A stretch of DNA of 64,000 nt from an uncultured Desulfomicrobiaceae bacterium (GTDB taxonomy: Bacteria; Desulfobacterota; Desulfovibrionia; Desulfovibrionales; Desulfomicrobiaceae), in the NCBI GenBank assembly GCA_937989665.1, contig CALKRN010000006.1:154859-218858 (forward strand). Reading direction: 5' to 3'. Made by a program: the position numbers and the translations under genes. This document shows, piece by piece, positions 52,053-62,881 of the stretch. A model generated the notes under the pieces. It saw nothing but the letters and a program-made list of their open reading frames with translations, was not told the DNA's origin and searched no databases. The first letter of the stretch is position 1; the number at the start of each line of letters is the position of its first letter.

Positions 52053-52442
52053 TTAGACGCGACGGCGTTTGGGCGGACGACATCCATTATGCGGGATGGG
52101 CGTGATATCACGAATAAAAACAACCCGCATCCCCAAAGCATTGATAGCACGCATGGCCGATTCTCGACCTGCACCAGGACCTTTCACATAGATACCGACA
52201 GTACGCATACCACTTTCCATGGCCTTGCGCGCTGCAGTCTCCGCTGCCTTTTGGGCCGCGAAGGGGGTATTTTTTCGGGAGCCACGGAACCCCGATGCCC
52301 CCGCACTTGCCCAGCTGACCACGTTTCCTGCAGGGTCCGTAAACGTCACAATCGTATTGTTGAAGGAACTGGTAATATGCGCAATTCCCACTGGAATATT
52401 CCGTTTCTCTTTCTTTTTCGTCACACGCTGTGGTCTCGCCAT
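52053..52442 (-). CDS. rpsK: Small ribosomal subunit protein uS11
   Basis: The 129 residues match S11 ([78 protein letters not shown]). It lies 20 bp after rpsM. Confidence 0.98.
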   Translation of the reverse strand: MARPQRVTKKKEKRNIPVGIAHITSSFNNTIVTFTDPAGNVVSWASAGASGFRGSRKNTPFAAQKAAETAARKAMESGMRTVGIYVKGPGAGRESAMRAINALGMRVVFIRDITPIPHNGCRPPKRRRV

Positions 52443-52462
52443 AACAGTCGTCGCTCCTCACC

Positions 52463-52834
52463 TTACTTCTTCTTCTTGCCCACCACTGCCCGACGCGGGC
52501 CCTTCCGCGTCCGTGCATTGGTGTGGGTCCGCTGGCCACGGCAGGGAAGGCCCTTACGGTGCCGGAGTCCACGATAGCAACCGATGTCCATAAGCCGTTT
52601 GATGTTGGTCACCACCTCGCGACGCAGATCCCCTTCGACCTTGTAGTTAGCCTCGATTTCCTTGCGCAAGGCATTGATATCCTCTGACGTAAGGTCGTCG
52701 CTCTTCTTGGTCCAATCGATACCTGTCGCATCGAGGATCTTCAGTGCCGTGGCGCGGCCTATGCCGTAAATATACGTCAATGCAATATCGAGCCGCTTGT
52801 TCCGCGGCAAATCAACTCCAACTAATCTTGCCAC
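52463..52834 (-). CDS. rpsM: Small ribosomal subunit protein uS13
   Basis: The 123 residues match S13 ([59 protein letters not shown] C-terminus). It is 18 bp after rpmJ. Confidence 0.98.
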   Translation of the reverse strand: MARLVGVDLPRNKRLDIALTYIYGIGRATALKILDATGIDWTKKSDDLTSEDINALRKEIEANYKVEGDLRREVVTNIKRLMDIGCYRGLRHRKGLPCRGQRTHTNARTRKGPRRAVVGKKKK

Positions 52835-52852
52835 ACGTTCCCCCTCACTGCG

Positions 52853-52966
52853 CTAGCCCTGACGCTGCTTGTGTCGGGCATTTTCACAAATCACCCGTAA
52901 CACGCCCTTACGTTTAATAAGCTTACATTTCGGGCACAATTTCTGAACAGAAGGCCGCACTTTCAT
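52853..52966 (-). CDS. rpmJ: Large ribosomal subunit protein bL36 (zinc form)
   Basis: This is a 37-residue gene: [20 protein letters not shown], then a stretch ending in [11 protein letters not shown]. The zinc ligands C11, C14, C27 and H32 are all present. Its ATG overlaps the map stop (ATGA). Confidence 0.97.
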   Translation of the reverse strand: MKVRPSVQKLCPKCKLIKRKGVLRVICENARHKQRQG

Positions 52967-53757
52967 ACTCCATCTCCTCCAAGTCTGCTCTGTTCGAGCT
53001 GACTCAAGATAATTGGTCCGTCCTCTGTGATGGCCACAGAATGTTCATAATGAGCAGCAAGGCTCCGATCCTTGGTCACTGCCGTCCAGCCGTCGGAGAG
53101 GATATCGACGTGCTCGGTACCTACGGCTACCATAGGTTCAATGGCCAGGACCATCCCAGGCCGTAACGGCAAACGCGCGGCGTTGCGAGGAACAAAGTTA
53201 GGGACTTCGGGCTTCTCATGGAGCATTCGACCAATGCCATGCCCCACGAAACGTCGGATGACGTGATACCCATGTCCTTCCACATATTCCTGCACTGCCC
53301 GGGAAATATCGTAGAGGTCGTTTCCTGGAAGGGCTTGTGCAATTCCCAAATACAGGGAGCGTTCTGTCACTTCCAGGAGACGAGCCGCGTCCTCGGTGAT
53401 CTTTCCCACCCCTACCGTACGAGCTGCATCTCCATAAAATCCGTCACACACCACGCCAAAATCAATGGAAAGGATATCGCCGTCCCGTAGTGGTCGATCC
53501 GAAGGGAATCCATGGACAATCTCTTCGTTCACCGAACAGCACAGCGCATACGGGAATCCCTGATATCCTTTGAATGCAGGCCGCACACCATAGTGCGCAC
53601 AAAGGGCGACGGCCCGTTCTTCTAAGGCCATCGTCGTCACCCCTGGCTGCACCAAGGAGCAAATCGCATCTAAAATTTCCGCCACAATGCGATTGGCCTG
53701 CTGCAAGGCAACAATTTCCTGAGGGTTTTTCAGGAAAATGCCCCGATACTTCTTCAT
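52963..53757 (-). CDS. map: Type I methionine aminopeptidase
   Basis: Map removes N-terminal Met from new proteins. The 264 residues carry the five metal ligands in their usual settings: [17 protein letters not shown] (two Asp), [15 protein letters not shown] (His), AIEPMVAVG (Glu) and the [11 protein letters not shown]lu. The ATG at 53757 overlaps the secY stop by 4 bp; the long upstream extension is a shadow of secY. Confidence 0.97.
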   Translation of the reverse strand: MKKYRGIFLKNPQEIVALQQANRIVAEILDAICSLVQPGVTTMALEERAVALCAHYGVRPAFKGYQGFPYALCCSVNEEIVHGFPSDRPLRDGDILSIDFGVVCDGFYGDAARTVGVGKITEDAARLLEVTERSLYLGIAQALPGNDLYDISRAVQEYVEGHGYHVIRRFVGHGIGRMLHEKPEVPNFVPRNAARLPLRPGMVLAIEPMVAVGTEHVDILSDGWTAVTKDRSLAAHYEHSVAITEDGPIILSQLEQSRLGGDGV

Positions 53758-55067
53758 CCTCGCCGCCCTTTGATGCGCGCTTTCGCCAATAGGCCCTCGT
53801 ATTGACCAGAAATCAGGTGGGACTGCACCTGAGCCATGGTATCCATGGCCACGCCCACAACAATGAGCAAGGAGGTCCCGCCAAAATAAAACGGTACGTG
53901 AAATTGGCGCATCAAGACGATGGGCAAAACGCAAACGAGCGAGATATAGATGGCCCCCCACAAAGTCAAACGGTTGAGGACCTTGTCGAGATATTCCTCT
54001 GTTTTTTGTCCTGGCCGAATCCCAGGCACAAAGGCACCTTGTTTCTTCAAATTTTCAGCAATATCCTTGGGATCAAAGATAATGGCGGTATAGAAGTAGC
54101 AGAAGAAGACAATAAGCCCAATAAACAAGACGTTATACAGCACGCTGTCTGGACGAAACCATTCGGAAATCCGCTGCAGGATCTCTGCATGCGAGAAGTT
54201 CGCCAGAGTCGCGGGGAACATCAAAAGCGATGAGGCAAAGATGGGCGGGATAACCCCAGCCGTATTGAGACGCAGCGGTAAATGACTCGTCTGGCCACCA
54301 TACAGCTTTCGACCAATCATCCGTTTCGCATAATGGATGGGGATACGGCGCTGGCAACGCTCCACAAACACAATCCCCACCAACACCGCCGCCATAAAGA
54401 CCACAAGCAATATCGCCGCAAACAACGTCAACTCGCCGGTCCCGATCAGACGAAAGGACCGACCAAGGCCACTGGGTAACCCGGCGACAATCCCCGCGAA
54501 GATGATTAGGCTAATGCCGTTCCCGATGCCGCGTTCCGTAATCTTTTCTCCCAGCCACATGAGAAAGACCGTGCCCGCGGTCAGTGTCAGCACGGTGATG
54601 AAGCGAAAGCCCCAGCCTGGCAGATAGACCACGGGCGCCCCCGTGGGGCTAGTCATACTCTCCACCCCAACCGCAATGCCGAGACCTTGGACCAAGGCAA
54701 TGAGCACCGTGCCATACCGAGTGTACTGGGTGATTTTTTTCCGGCCAGCGGCCCCTTCTTCACGAGAAAGTCGCTTGAGCTCGGGGCTTACGACGGTGAG
54801 GAGCTGGATAATGATGGAGGCAGAGATATACGGCATAATTCCGAGGGCAAAGATGGAAAGATTCCGTAATCCGCCTCCAGAGAACATATCAAAGAGCCCA
54901 AACAAGGTATTTTGGACACTGGCGAAGAAATCTGCCAGGGCCTTCCCGTCCACTCCCGGAATGGGCAAGTGGACCCCGATTCGATAGACGGCAAGGAGGA
55001 AAAATGTCCACCCAATCTTGCCTTTGAGGCTTTCCAACCCTGCGTTGGCACCCTTTGTCGTGCGCAC
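53754..55067 (-). CDS. secY: Sec translocon channel subunit SecY
   Basis: The 437-residue protein has ten hydrophobic spans. Signature segments are VYRIGVHLPIPGVDGKALAD, FDMFSGGGLRNLSIFALGIM-PYISASII, RERGIGNGISLIIFAGIVAG-like loop (TERGIGNGISLIIF), and GIRPGQKTEEYLDKVLNRLT. It forms the export channel with SecE and SecG; SecA is encoded at 14392-16917. 4 bp after rplO. Confidence 0.98.
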   Translation of the reverse strand: MRTTKGANAGLESLKGKIGWTFFLLAVYRIGVHLPIPGVDGKALADFFASVQNTLFGLFDMFSGGGLRNLSIFALGIMPYISASIIIQLLTVVSPELKRLSREEGAAGRKKITQYTRYGTVLIALVQGLGIAVGVESMTSPTGAPVVYLPGWGFRFITVLTLTAGTVFLMWLGEKITERGIGNGISLIIFAGIVAGLPSGLGRSFRLIGTGELTLFAAILLVVFMAAVLVGIVFVERCQRRIPIHYAKRMIGRKLYGGQTSHLPLRLNTAGVIPPIFASSLLMFPATLANFSHAEILQRISEWFRPDSVLYNVLFIGLIVFFCYFYTAIIFDPKDIAENLKKQGAFVPGIRPGQKTEEYLDKVLNRLTLWGAIYISLVCVLPIVLMRQFHVPFYFGGTSLLIVVGVAMDTMAQVQSHLISGQYEGLLAKARIKGRRG

Positions 55068-55071
55068 AGCA

Positions 55072-55518
55072 TTATCCTTCTACAGCCACTGCCGCACCGC
55101 CAGCGGCAGCAATCTTCTCTGCAGCCTTGGCGCTGAACTTATGCGCCGTAATCCGCATCGCCGAAGCGATCTCACCATCGGAGAGGACCTTGATGGGCGC
55201 CCCTGGCTGAGCGAGCCGCGCTGCATAGAGGTCCTCGAGCCCAACTTCGGTTTGACCTGCAAAACGTTCCGCAATCGTCCCTACCGATACAATTTGATAT
55301 TCGACGCGAAACGGATTCTTGAATCCACGCTTCGGCAGACGCCGAAACAACGGCATCTGCCCGCCTTCAAACCCAGGGGCGACGGTGCCGCCGCTGCGCG
55401 CTTTCTGTCCTTTATGACCGCGGCCGGCAGTGCCTCCCTGCCCCGAGGCATTGCCACGACCCAGGCGCTTGCGCTGCTTGCGTTCTTCAGGAAACGGATA
55501 AAGCTCATGAAGCTTCAT
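55072..55518 (-). CDS. rplO: Large ribosomal subunit protein uL15
   Basis: The 148 residues match L15 ([40 protein letters not shown], and the C-terminal [16 protein letters not shown]). The ATG overlaps the rpmD stop. Confidence 0.98.
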   Translation of the reverse strand: MKLHELYPFPEERKQRKRLGRGNASGQGGTAGRGHKGQKARSGGTVAPGFEGGQMPLFRRLPKRGFKNPFRVEYQIVSVGTIAERFAGQTEVGLEDLYAARLAQPGAPIKVLSDGEIASAMRITAHKFSAKAAEKIAAAGGAAVAVEG

Positions 55519-55685
55519 GATACCACCTCTACCAAATGCTGGATCTGCCGAATCATGCCTCGAACGCTGGGATTATCTGGAAGTTCCCGAACCTGATGCA
55601 ACCGTCGCAGCCCCAGGGCCTGCGCCGTCTTGCGCTGTACTGGAGGCTGGGTAATGAGGCTTTTGACCAATTTCACCTTGAGCAT
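55515..55685 (-). CDS. rpmD: Large ribosomal subunit protein uL30
   Basis: This is a 56-residue gene: [53 protein letters not shown]. The length and sequence match L30. It lies between rpsE and rplO, 10 bp after rpsE, overlapping rplO by 4 bp. Confidence 0.96.
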   Translation of the reverse strand: MLKVKLVKSLITQPPVQRKTAQALGLRRLHQVRELPDNPSVRGMIRQIQHLVEVVS

Positions 55686-55695
55686 GGATAGCCAC

Positions 55696-56190
55696 CTATT
55701 TCCGTTTGATGGTCAGGGTCTTGCCGCGCATGGAGCTCACCGCTTCCGCACTCCGCAACGACCGAAGCCCAGCAAATGTCGCCCGAACGACGTTATGCGG
55801 ATTGTTGGTGCCGATGGCCTTCGTGAGGATGTCATGCACACCCACGGCCTCCATAACCGCACGCACCGGCCCGCCTGCAATGATTCCCGTGCCTGCCGAA
55901 GCTGGTTTGAGCAGCACCTTGCCGGCGCCAAACTCGCCCAGGACATCACAGGGGATCGTCCCTTCCACCAGAGGCACGCGCTCCATATTTTTTCGGGCAT
56001 GATCCGTGGCCTTGCGGATGGCATCGGGCACCTGATTGGCCTTGCCTAGTCCAAAACCCACGCGACCCTTGCCATCCCCCACCACCACTAAGGCGCTGAA
56101 ACTGAAGCGTCGGCCACCTTTCACCACCTTGGCCACACGGTTGAGGGCCACAAGTCGCTCGATGAGTTCCAATTCGTTGTGTTGCTGCAT
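55696..56190 (-). CDS. rpsE: Small ribosomal subunit protein uS5
   Basis: The 164 residues match S5 ([60 protein letters not shown]). The ATG at 56190 gives the family length; the extension to 56205 is rejected. Confidence 0.97.
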   Translation of the reverse strand: MQQHNELELIERLVALNRVAKVVKGGRRFSFSALVVVGDGKGRVGFGLGKANQVPDAIRKATDHARKNMERVPLVEGTIPCDVLGEFGAGKVLLKPASAGTGIIAGGPVRAVMEAVGVHDILTKAIGTNNPHNVVRATFAGLRSLRSAEAVSSMRGKTLTIKRK

Positions 56191-56204
56191 GGATGTCCCC
56201 GGCA

Positions 56205-56558
56205 CTAAAAGTTCAAACCGCCTTCCCGGGCACCTTCGGCCACTGCCTTCACCCGACCATGATACAAAAACCCATTCCGATCGAAGACAACGGTCGTGAT
56301 GTCCTGCTTTTTCGCTTCCTCGGCAATCTTCTGCCCGACACGCTTGGCCGTCTCCACGGACAGTCGGACGGCGCTCTCCTCAAGATTCAGAGTAGAAGCC
56401 GCTGCCAACGTCATTCCACGGGTATCGTCGACGATCTGCGCATAGATGTGCTTGTTCGAGCGAAAAACGACCAAACGAGGACGTTCTGGAGTCCCAGAGG
56501 CCTTTTTTCGAATACGAATTTTCCGTTTTTTCCGTGCTTCTTGTCTCGATAATGACAT
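56205..56558 (-). CDS. rplR: Large ribosomal subunit protein uL18
   Basis: The 117 residues match L18 ([66 protein letters not shown]). It carries the 5S rRNA contact residues. 8 bp after rplF. Confidence 0.98.
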   Translation of the reverse strand: MSLSRQEARKKRKIRIRKKASGTPERPRLVVFRSNKHIYAQIVDDTRGMTLAAASTLNLEESAVRLSVETAKRVGQKIAEEAKKQDITTVVFDRNGFLYHGRVKAVAEGAREGGLNF

Positions 56559-56566
56559 ACACCCAC

Positions 56567-57109
56567 CTACTTCTTCTTACCACCGGACTTACCGGCTTTG
56601 CGACGGATGACTTCATCGATGTATTTGATGCCTTTCCCTTTGTAGGGTTCAGGCTCCCGAACGCGCCGGATCTGTGCAGCGACCTCTCCCACGACCTGCT
56701 TATCACATCCCAAGATAGTAATCTTATTGCCATCCACTTTCGCTTGGATACCCTGTGGAAGGACATAATTGACTGGATGGGAGTATCCTACAGTCAAAAC
56801 AATAGTATTTCCTTGGAGATTGACCTTATAACCCACGCCCACCACTTCGAGGGACCTCTCAAATCCCTTGGTGACGCCCATTATGGCATTAGCTAGTAAC
56901 GTCCGCCGCAGACCATGCTGCTGACGCGCCATACGAGAATCATCCCGCCGCATAATCTGCGCCATGCCGTTTTCCACCACAACATCCACCGATGGATGCT
57001 GGGCCAGGGTCACAGAGCCCTTTGGCCCCTTCACGGTGATGGATTCCGAAGTAATAGCGACTTCCACTCCTGCAGGCACAGCGATGGGCATCTTTCCAAC
57101 TCGTGACAT
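56567..57109 (-). CDS. rplF: Large ribosomal subunit protein uL6
   Basis: The 180 residues match L6 ([79 protein letters not shown]). The ATG at 57109 has GGAGAG upstream; the longer frame is not conserved. Confidence 0.98.
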   Translation of the reverse strand: MSRVGKMPIAVPAGVEVAITSESITVKGPKGSVTLAQHPSVDVVVENGMAQIMRRDDSRMARQQHGLRRTLLANAIMGVTKGFERSLEVVGVGYKVNLQGNTIVLTVGYSHPVNYVLPQGIQAKVDGNKITILGCDKQVVGEVAAQIRRVREPEPYKGKGIKYIDEVIRRKAGKSGGKKK

Positions 57110-57120
57110 CGCTCTCCTCC

Positions 57121-57504
57121 CTACCAAATCTCGCAGATCAGCTCTCCGCCGATCCCCTTGGCGCTGGCCTGCTTTCCTTCCATAATTCCTTGGGAGGTAG
57201 AAAGGATGCAAATACCTAATCCATTCTGCACCGACGGGATCTGGGCGGCCGTTACATACACACGGCGCCCCGGCTTGCTGACGCGACGCAAACCGGAAAT
57301 GACCGGCTTTTGGTCATGATATTTGAGACGGACAAGCAATTGACCATCCTGGGGTTCAAACTGCTCAATAAAGCCCTCTTCCTGAAGGATGGTGAGAATA
57401 CTTTCCCGCATCCGGCTGGGAGACATGGCGACTTGCGTATGACGCGCCATATGAGCATTGCGAATTCTCGTGAGTAAATCCGCGATAGGATCAACAACAG
57501 CCAT
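57121..57504 (-). CDS. rpsH: Small ribosomal subunit protein uS8
   Basis: The 127 residues match S8 ([69 protein letters not shown]). The ATG at 57504 follows GGGAGG. Confidence 0.98.
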   Translation of the reverse strand: MAVVDPIADLLTRIRNAHMARHTQVAMSPSRMRESILTILQEEGFIEQFEPQDGQLLVRLKYHDQKPVISGLRRVSKPGRRVYVTAAQIPSVQNGLGICILSTSQGIMEGKQASAKGIGGELICEIW

Positions 57505-57517
57505 GGAGCCTCCCATT

Positions 57518-57703
57518 CTACCAGCTCGATTTTCGCACGCCTGGCAATTCACCAGCCAGCGCTAAATTGCGAAAACAAATTCTGCACACACCAAACTTCC
57601 GCAGAAAAGCACGCGGACGCCCACATAATGGGCACCTATTGTATTTCCGAGTGGAAAATTTAGGCTTCCGCTGCGCCTTGACCATCAAGGATGTGCGAGT
57701 CAA
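57518..57703 (-). CDS. rpsN: Small ribosomal subunit protein uS14, type Z
   Basis: This is the 61-residue zinc form of S14, with [20 protein letters not shown] supplying four Cys ligands (C24, C27, C40, C43). It lies 13 bp after rplE. Confidence 0.98.
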   Translation of the reverse strand: MTRTSLMVKAQRKPKFSTRKYNRCPLCGRPRAFLRKFGVCRICFRNLALAGELPGVRKSSW

Positions 57704-57716
57704 GATTCCTTCCTCC

Positions 57717-58256
57717 TTACTTCCTGAAAGGCATACCCAGCAGCTTGAGCAGCATTTTGGCTTCTTTGTCTGTTCTTGCGGTAGTAATGACCGAGATATT
57801 CATGCCAACGGCCTTCTCGACCTTATCCATCTCGATCTCGGGGAAAATGGTGTGTTCCTTGATTCCGAGCGTGTAGTTGCCACGACCATCAAAACCCCGA
57901 TCAGGAACACCGCGAAAGTCACGCACTCGAGGAAGCGCAATAAGAATCAGCTTCTCCAGAAAAGCCCACATTCTGTCCCGACGCAAAGACACCCGGCATC
58001 CAACAGGCATCCCTTCGCGCAATTTGAAAGCAGCGATGGATTTTTTCGCCCGCGTCACAACGGCCTTCTGTCCTGCAATCAGAGTTAAATCGCGTACAGA
58101 ATCCTGGATTAGCTTATTATTCTGGCTTCCCTCACCCAAACCCATGTTCAGTGACACATAGGTAATCCGTGGAATTTCCATCACACATTTGTACTGGAAT
58201 TCCTTGGCGAGCGCAGGGGCGACTCGTTCTCTGTAGATCTTCTCGAGATTGGTCAT
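57717..58256 (-). CDS. rplE: Large ribosomal subunit protein uL5
   Basis: The 179 residues match L5 ([59 protein letters not shown]). The ATG at 58256 has AAGGTG 5 bp upstream; a GTG immediately before it (58259) is an alternative. Confidence 0.98.
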   Translation of the reverse strand: MTNLEKIYRERVAPALAKEFQYKCVMEIPRITYVSLNMGLGEGSQNNKLIQDSVRDLTLIAGQKAVVTRAKKSIAAFKLREGMPVGCRVSLRRDRMWAFLEKLILIALPRVRDFRGVPDRGFDGRGNYTLGIKEHTIFPEIEMDKVEKAVGMNISVITTARTDKEAKMLLKLLGMPFRK

Positions 58257-58265
58257 CACGACACC

Positions 58266-58595
58266 TTAACTGATCGTTTCGTTGCACTTCTTGCAATAGC
58301 GCAACTTTTTATTGTCTTCTGTAAAGCGGTATCCCACCCGCGTTGGTTTAGAACACGCGGGACAAACCAGCTGCACATTAGAGACGTCAATGGGCATTTC
58401 TTTTTCGACAATGCCACCAGGCTTGCCGGCATAGGGGTTGGGCTTCATGTGTTTTTTGACCACATTCACCCGCTCCACAATCACCTTGTTTTTATCACGA
58501 AGGATACGGGTAATCTTCCCAATCTTTCCCTTATCCTTACCCGTAAGGACAATAACCGTATCCTCTTGATGAATTTTCCACGCGCGGTTTGCCAT
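58266..58595 (-). CDS. rplX: Large ribosomal subunit protein uL24
   Basis: The 109 residues match L24: a KOW domain ([37 protein letters not shown]) and a C-terminal ribbon with two CxxC pairs ([22 protein letters not shown]). The start overlaps the rplN gene end by one base. Confidence 0.98.
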   Translation of the reverse strand: MANRAWKIHQEDTVIVLTGKDKGKIGKITRILRDKNKVIVERVNVVKKHMKPNPYAGKPGGIVEKEMPIDVSNVQLVCPACSKPTRVGYRFTEDNKKLRYCKKCNETIS

Positions 58596-58963
58596 TACAG
58601 CACCTCAGGAGCTAAGGAGACAATTTTCATAAAGTTCTTGGCCCGTAATTCTCGAGCTACTGGGCCAAAAATACGGGTACCAATCGGCTCCATATTTTTA
58701 TTGAGCAGTACGGCAGAATTGGTATCAAAACGGATGTACGTACCATCTGGGCGACCAATTTCCTTTTTGGTCCGCACAATGACGGCTTGAAGCACATCAC
58801 CTTTCTTTACCTTGCCGTGCGGGATCGCCTCCTTCACTGACACCATAATAATATCACCAACATGGGCATAGCGACGCTTACTGCCACCAAGCACCTTAAT
58901 GCAGGCCACTTTTTTGGCGCCAGAATTGTCCGCGACATCCAACGTCGTTTGCATCTGAATCAT
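58595..58963 (-). CDS. rplN: Large ribosomal subunit protein uL14
   Basis: The 122 residues match L14 ([71 protein letters not shown]). L14 is the docking site of RsfS, encoded at 3692-4039. The ATG at 58963 is chosen over 59011. Confidence 0.98.
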   Translation of the reverse strand: MIQMQTTLDVADNSGAKKVACIKVLGGSKRRYAHVGDIIMVSVKEAIPHGKVKKGDVLQAVIVRTKKEIGRPDGTYIRFDTNSAVLLNKNMEPIGTRIFGPVARELRAKNFMKIVSLAPEVL

Positions 58964-58974
58964 AATCAGTACCC

Positions 58975-59241
58975 CTACAACGCCCGTTCGATGATTTTGA
59001 CCAAATGCCAATTCTTATGCGCGCTCAATGGACGGTGCTCCACAATCTGAACTTTATCGCCCACCCGGCACTCATTGTTGGGATCATGCGCCATAAATTT
59101 CTTTCTACGGCGGATATATTTTTTCAGGACAGGATGCTTGACCAAAGTCTCAACGCGGACAACGATGGTCTTATCGTTCTTGTCGCTCACCACGAAGCCA
59201 ACAAGAGTTCTTTTATTTGAAGTTTTACCGCTACTATTCAT
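58975..59241 (-). CDS. rpsQ: Small ribosomal subunit protein uS17
   Basis: The 88 residues match S17 ([60 protein letters not shown]). The ATG overlaps the rpmC stop (TGATG); a GTG one codon upstream is possible. Confidence 0.97.
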   Translation of the reverse strand: MNSSGKTSNKRTLVGFVVSDKNDKTIVVRVETLVKHPVLKKYIRRRKKFMAHDPNNECRVGDKVQIVEHRPLSAHKNWHLVKIIERAL

Positions 59242-59438
59242 CACCTTGTCTCCATCTGCTTCTCTTGCAAAACAGTCAAAATCCGAGCAATGGATTTTTT
59301 GACGTGCGGTATTCTTTGTGTGTTTTCCAGCTGTGCAGTAGCGTGCTGGAAACGGAGATTCATCAACTCCTTACGGAACTCCTGTAGCTTCTCGTTGAGC
59401 TTGGCCACGTCCATCCCACGCAATTCTTGAGCGTTCAT
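59241..59438 (-). CDS. rpmC: Large ribosomal subunit protein uL29
   Basis: The 65 residues match L29 (ELRGMDVAKLNEKLQEFRKE, LMNLRFQHATAQLENTQRIP). It lies 3 bp after rplP. Confidence 0.97.
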   Translation of the reverse strand: MNAQELRGMDVAKLNEKLQEFRKELMNLRFQHATAQLENTQRIPHVKKSIARILTVLQEKQMETR

Positions 59439-59441
59439 ACA

Positions 59442-59849
59442 CTACTCCTTTTCGACTATCATAGTCTTGATCGGCAGTTTATGTGCCGCTCTACGCAAGG
59501 CTTCCTTGGCCAGCTCAACATCAACACCTTTGATCTCGTACAACATCCGACCCCGCTGTACTGGCGCGCACCATCCTACGGGAGAACCTTTACCACTCCC
59601 CTGGCGCACTTCCAGTGGCTTCGCGGTAATCACCTTGTCGGGAAAAATGCGGATAAACACCTGGCCACCACGCTTAATGTGCCGCATCATGGCAATACGA
59701 GCTGCCTCGATCTGTTGGCTCGTGATTTTCCCGCACTCCAAGGCCTTGAGCCCCACTTCCCCAAAAGCAACGGTCGTCGCCCGTTGGGCCACCCCACGAA
59801 CCCGACCCTTTTGTTGCTTTCTAAATTTGGTGCGTTTTGGACTGAGCAT
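59442..59849 (-). CDS. rplP: Large ribosomal subunit protein uL16
   Basis: The 135 residues match L16 ([57 protein letters not shown]). It overlaps rpsC by one base. Confidence 0.98.
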   Translation of the reverse strand: MLSPKRTKFRKQQKGRVRGVAQRATTVAFGEVGLKALECGKITSQQIEAARIAMMRHIKRGGQVFIRIFPDKVITAKPLEVRQGSGKGSPVGWCAPVQRGRMLYEIKGVDVELAKEALRRAAHKLPIKTMIVEKE

Positions 59850-60487
59850 CAGCTATTCACCTCATTGAGAATCTCGCCCTTGAAGACCCACACCTTAACA
59901 CCAATGACCCCATAGGTCGTCTTGGCCAAGGCCAGGCCGTAATCAATGTCGGCGCGCAAGGTGTGCAGTGGGACGCGCCCTTCACGGGCCCATTCAGTGC
60001 GGGCAATTTCCGCACCTCCCAGGCGACCACTCACCTGCACCTTGATGCCCTGAGCACCAAATTTCTGCGCTAGCGAGATTGTCTTCTTCATAACCCGCCG
60101 AAAACCGACCCGACGCTCCAATTGTTGGGCAATAGACTCGGCGACAAGCTGCGCTTCAATCTCCGGACGCCGAATCTCATTGACCTCGATGGCAAAATCC
60201 CGGCCAAACTTCTGGCGCAATTCCAGTCGCATCTTCTCAATCTCCGCGCCCTTGCGACCGATAACAATGCCGGGACGAGCCGTATACAAAATCAAACGGA
60301 CCTTGTCTGCTGCCCGCTCAATATCAATCTTGGAGAGCCCTGCGTGGTTTAACTTATCCTTCACATACCGACGCAACTTATTGTCTTCCAAAACATATTC
60401 AGCGTACTTTTTATCGCTAAACCAACGCGATTTCCAGGGCTTGTTATAGCCGACACGAAACCCATACGGATGTACTTTGTGACCCAA
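59849..60487 (-). CDS. rpsC: Small ribosomal subunit protein uS3
   Basis: The 212 residues match S3 ([20 protein letters not shown], the KH loop [38 protein letters not shown]). It lies 12 bp after rplV. Confidence 0.98.
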   Translation of the reverse strand: MGHKVHPYGFRVGYNKPWKSRWFSDKKYAEYVLEDNKLRRYVKDKLNHAGLSKIDIERAADKVRLILYTARPGIVIGRKGAEIEKMRLELRQKFGRDFAIEVNEIRRPEIEAQLVAESIAQQLERRVGFRRVMKKTISLAQKFGAQGIKVQVSGRLGGAEIARTEWAREGRVPLHTLRADIDYGLALAKTTYGVIGVKVWVFKGEILNEVNS

Positions 60488-60499
60488 GGTTCTGCCCTC

Positions 60500-60832
60500 C
60501 TATCGCTCGTCCACCACCACTGTAATGTGGCTCGTTCTTTTGATGATCCGATACGCACGACCCATAGCTCGAGGACGAATGCGTTTCCATGTTGGACCAC
60601 CGTCGATGCGGACTTCCTTCACGAACAGGCTGTCCACATCTACGTTCGCATTATGCTCGGCATTGGCAATGGCGGAGGCCAAAACTTTCTCGATGAGACG
60701 GGCCGCTTTCTTGGGCGTGAACTTCAAAATATTCAAAGCGTCTTCCACAGGCTTCCCCGTAACGTTACGGGCTACAAGTCGCGCCTTTTGCGGAGAAACG
60801 CGGATAAACTTGGCAACGGCTTTCGCTTCCAT
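60500..60832 (-). CDS. rplV: Large ribosomal subunit protein uL22
   Basis: The 110 residues match L22 ([40 protein letters not shown], and the exit-tunnel loop region [20 protein letters not shown]). It lies 15 bp after rpsS. Confidence 0.98.
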   Translation of the reverse strand: MEAKAVAKFIRVSPQKARLVARNVTGKPVEDALNILKFTPKKAARLIEKVLASAIANAEHNANVDVDSLFVKEVRIDGGPTWKRIRPRAMGRAYRIIKRTSHITVVVDER

Positions 60833-60847
60833 ATCTCCATCCCCGCC

Positions 60848-61120
60848 TTATTTTTTCTTTTTATCCGCGGCGTGGCCGAAGAATGTCCGCGTGGGGGCAA
60901 ACTCCCCGAGCTTATGCCCAACCATATTTTCCGACACAAACACCGGAACAAACTTTTTGCCGTTATGCACGGCAAAGGTCAGCCCTACCATCTCTGGGAT
61001 AATCGTCGAACGCCGCGACCATGTCTTGATCACCTGACGGCTCCGTTCCGCGTTCGCCTTTTCTACTTTCTTCATGAGATGCTCATCGACGAAGGGGCCT
61101 TTTTTGAGAGACCTCGGCAT
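60848..61120 (-). CDS. rpsS: Small ribosomal subunit protein uS19
   Basis: The 90 residues match S19 ([60 protein letters not shown]). It lies 8 bp after rplB. Confidence 0.98.
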   Translation of the reverse strand: MPRSLKKGPFVDEHLMKKVEKANAERSRQVIKTWSRRSTIIPEMVGLTFAVHNGKKFVPVFVSENMVGHKLGEFAPTRTFFGHAADKKKK

Positions 61121-61128
61121 AGCTCCTC

Positions 61129-61959
61129 CTACTTAGTCCCACGGCGTTTGACGATGAACTTGGAGGACGCCTTCTTCGGCGAACGAGTCTTGGCTCCCTT
61201 GGTCGGCTTACCCCATGGGGTCACGGGGTGCCGTCCACCAGAACTCCGACCTTCTCCACCCCCCAGAGGATGATCCACTGGATTCATCGCCACACCACGC
61301 ACCTTAGGCCGACGCCCCAACCAGCGGTTGCGCCCGGCCTTGCCCAGGGAAATGTTCTCATGCTCCAAGTTCCCCACCTGCCCTACCGTGGCCATCGCCG
61401 TGGCAAGCACCTTTCGCACTTCCCCCGATGGCAACCGCAACAGGGCATAGACTCCTTCTTTGGCGATCAGCTGGGCATACGTCCCCGCCGAACGAGCCAT
61501 TTGCCCGCCACGCCCCGGATGAAGCTCTACATTATGAACCAATGTTCCCAAGGGGATTCGTCCAAGAGGCAACGCATTCCCAGGCTTGATGTCGGCAGAA
61601 TTCCCTGCAAGCACCGTATCTCCGACCTGCAATCCTACCGGGCACAAAATATAGCGCTTCTCTCCATCGGCATAGGACAGCAAAGCAATCCGAGCACTCC
61701 GATTGGGATCATACTCAATACTGGCAACACGCGCAGGGATGTCAAACTTATTACGCTTAAAATCGATAATCCGATACCGCCTCTTAACGCCTCCCCCACG
61801 ACGGCGAGCCGTAATGCGACCAAAATGGTTACGGCCGCTCTTCTTGCACAAACCAACGACGAGAGACTTTTCTGGCACAACCTTAGTGACTTCCTCAAAG
61901 GTATGCACCGTCTGCGCACGTCGCCCCGCAGAAGTCGGTTTGAGTTTACGAATTGCCAT
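61129..61959 (-). CDS. rplB: Large ribosomal subunit protein uL2
   Basis: The 276 residues match L2 ([37 protein letters not shown] core, [20 protein letters not shown], and the peptidyl-transferase loop [20 protein letters not shown]). It lies 3 bp after rplW. Confidence 0.98.
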   Translation of the reverse strand: MAIRKLKPTSAGRRAQTVHTFEEVTKVVPEKSLVVGLCKKSGRNHFGRITARRRGGGVKRRYRIIDFKRNKFDIPARVASIEYDPNRSARIALLSYADGEKRYILCPVGLQVGDTVLAGNSADIKPGNALPLGRIPLGTLVHNVELHPGRGGQMARSAGTYAQLIAKEGVYALLRLPSGEVRKVLATAMATVGQVGNLEHENISLGKAGRNRWLGRRPKVRGVAMNPVDHPLGGGEGRSSGGRHPVTPWGKPTKGAKTRSPKKASSKFIVKRRGTK

Positions 61960-61962
61960 ACA

Positions 61963-62250
61963 CTAAACCCCTTCGAAAAAGTCGATGGAGGCCCCAGAAG
62001 CAAGTGTCACATAGGCCTTCTTATAGCCCCGAATCTTGCCCACGGCCCGACTGAATTTTGTCCGCACCCGGGGACGATAACGAACCATATTGACCGCCAT
62101 CACCTGCACGCCAAAAATACTCTCTATGGCGCGCTGTACTTCAATTTTATTGGCAGCCGGATGCACCAGAAAAGCCACCTGATTGTTCTGCTTCATCGAG
62201 GTAGTCTTTTCAGAAATGAGTGGCCGCAATATAATTTGCGTGCTCTCCAT
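61963..62250 (-). CDS. rplW: Large ribosomal subunit protein uL23
   Basis: The 95 residues match L23, the docking site of SRP and trigger factor at the tunnel exit (IILRPLISEKTTSMKQNNQV, AFLVHPAANKIEVQRAIESI, GVQVMAVNMVRYRPRV). The ATG at 62250 overlaps the rplD stop; the preceding GTG is an alternative. Confidence 0.97.
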   Translation of the reverse strand: MESTQIILRPLISEKTTSMKQNNQVAFLVHPAANKIEVQRAIESIFGVQVMAVNMVRYRPRVRTKFSRAVGKIRGYKKAYVTLASGASIDFFEGV

Positions 62251-62870
62251 CACTTCAACCTCGCATGCAACGCCTCGACGGCACTCCGATCGAGCACCAA
62301 CTGAGGATATTTAAGAATTTCGTAGACATTAATGGAGTTTGGCTCCACCACCAACATATCGGCCACGTTCCGAGACGAAAGAAAAAGATTATTATTTTGA
62401 TCGCCAACGACAATCAAGGCTTTTTCCAAGCCCAAGGTCCGGGCGCAAGCGACAAAATCTTTCGTCTTAATCCGCTCCAAGGTCAGCCGATCCACTACCA
62501 AAAGGGATTCTGTTGCGAATTTCGCAGACAAGGCCATCTTTAAAGCCAAGCGACGCACTTGCTTGTTCATCTTGAAACCGTACTCGCGAGCCACTGGCCC
62601 ATGCACCACGGCTCCTCCCCGCCACAGCGGCGAACGGATGGACCCTGCTCGAGCCCGACCCGTACCCTTCTGCCGCCACGGCTTTTTACCACCTCCGCGC
62701 ACTGTACCACGAGTCTTCACTCCCACAGTACCCGCACGCAACTTGGCAAGATGAGAACGCACCGCCAGATGGAGAATCTCGGGACACACTTCAACCCGAA
62801 AGATATCGTCGGCCAACTCCACTTCACCGACGACCTCGTTGTGCTGATTGACTACTTTCATATAAGCCAT
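62250..62870 (-). CDS. rplD: Large ribosomal subunit protein uL4
   Basis: The 206 residues match L4, with the tunnel loop KTRGTVRGGGKKPWRQKGTG followed by RARAGSIRSPLWRGGAVVHG. In other bacteria L4 represses the S10 operon; whether that holds here is not visible. It lies 11 bp after rplC. Confidence 0.98.
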   Translation of the reverse strand: MAYMKVVNQHNEVVGEVELADDIFRVEVCPEILHLAVRSHLAKLRAGTVGVKTRGTVRGGGKKPWRQKGTGRARAGSIRSPLWRGGAVVHGPVAREYGFKMNKQVRRLALKMALSAKFATESLLVVDRLTLERIKTKDFVACARTLGLEKALIVVGDQNNNLFLSSRNVADMLVVEPNSINVYEILKYPQLVLDRSAVEALHARLK

Positions 62871-62881
62871 GGCACGTTTCC

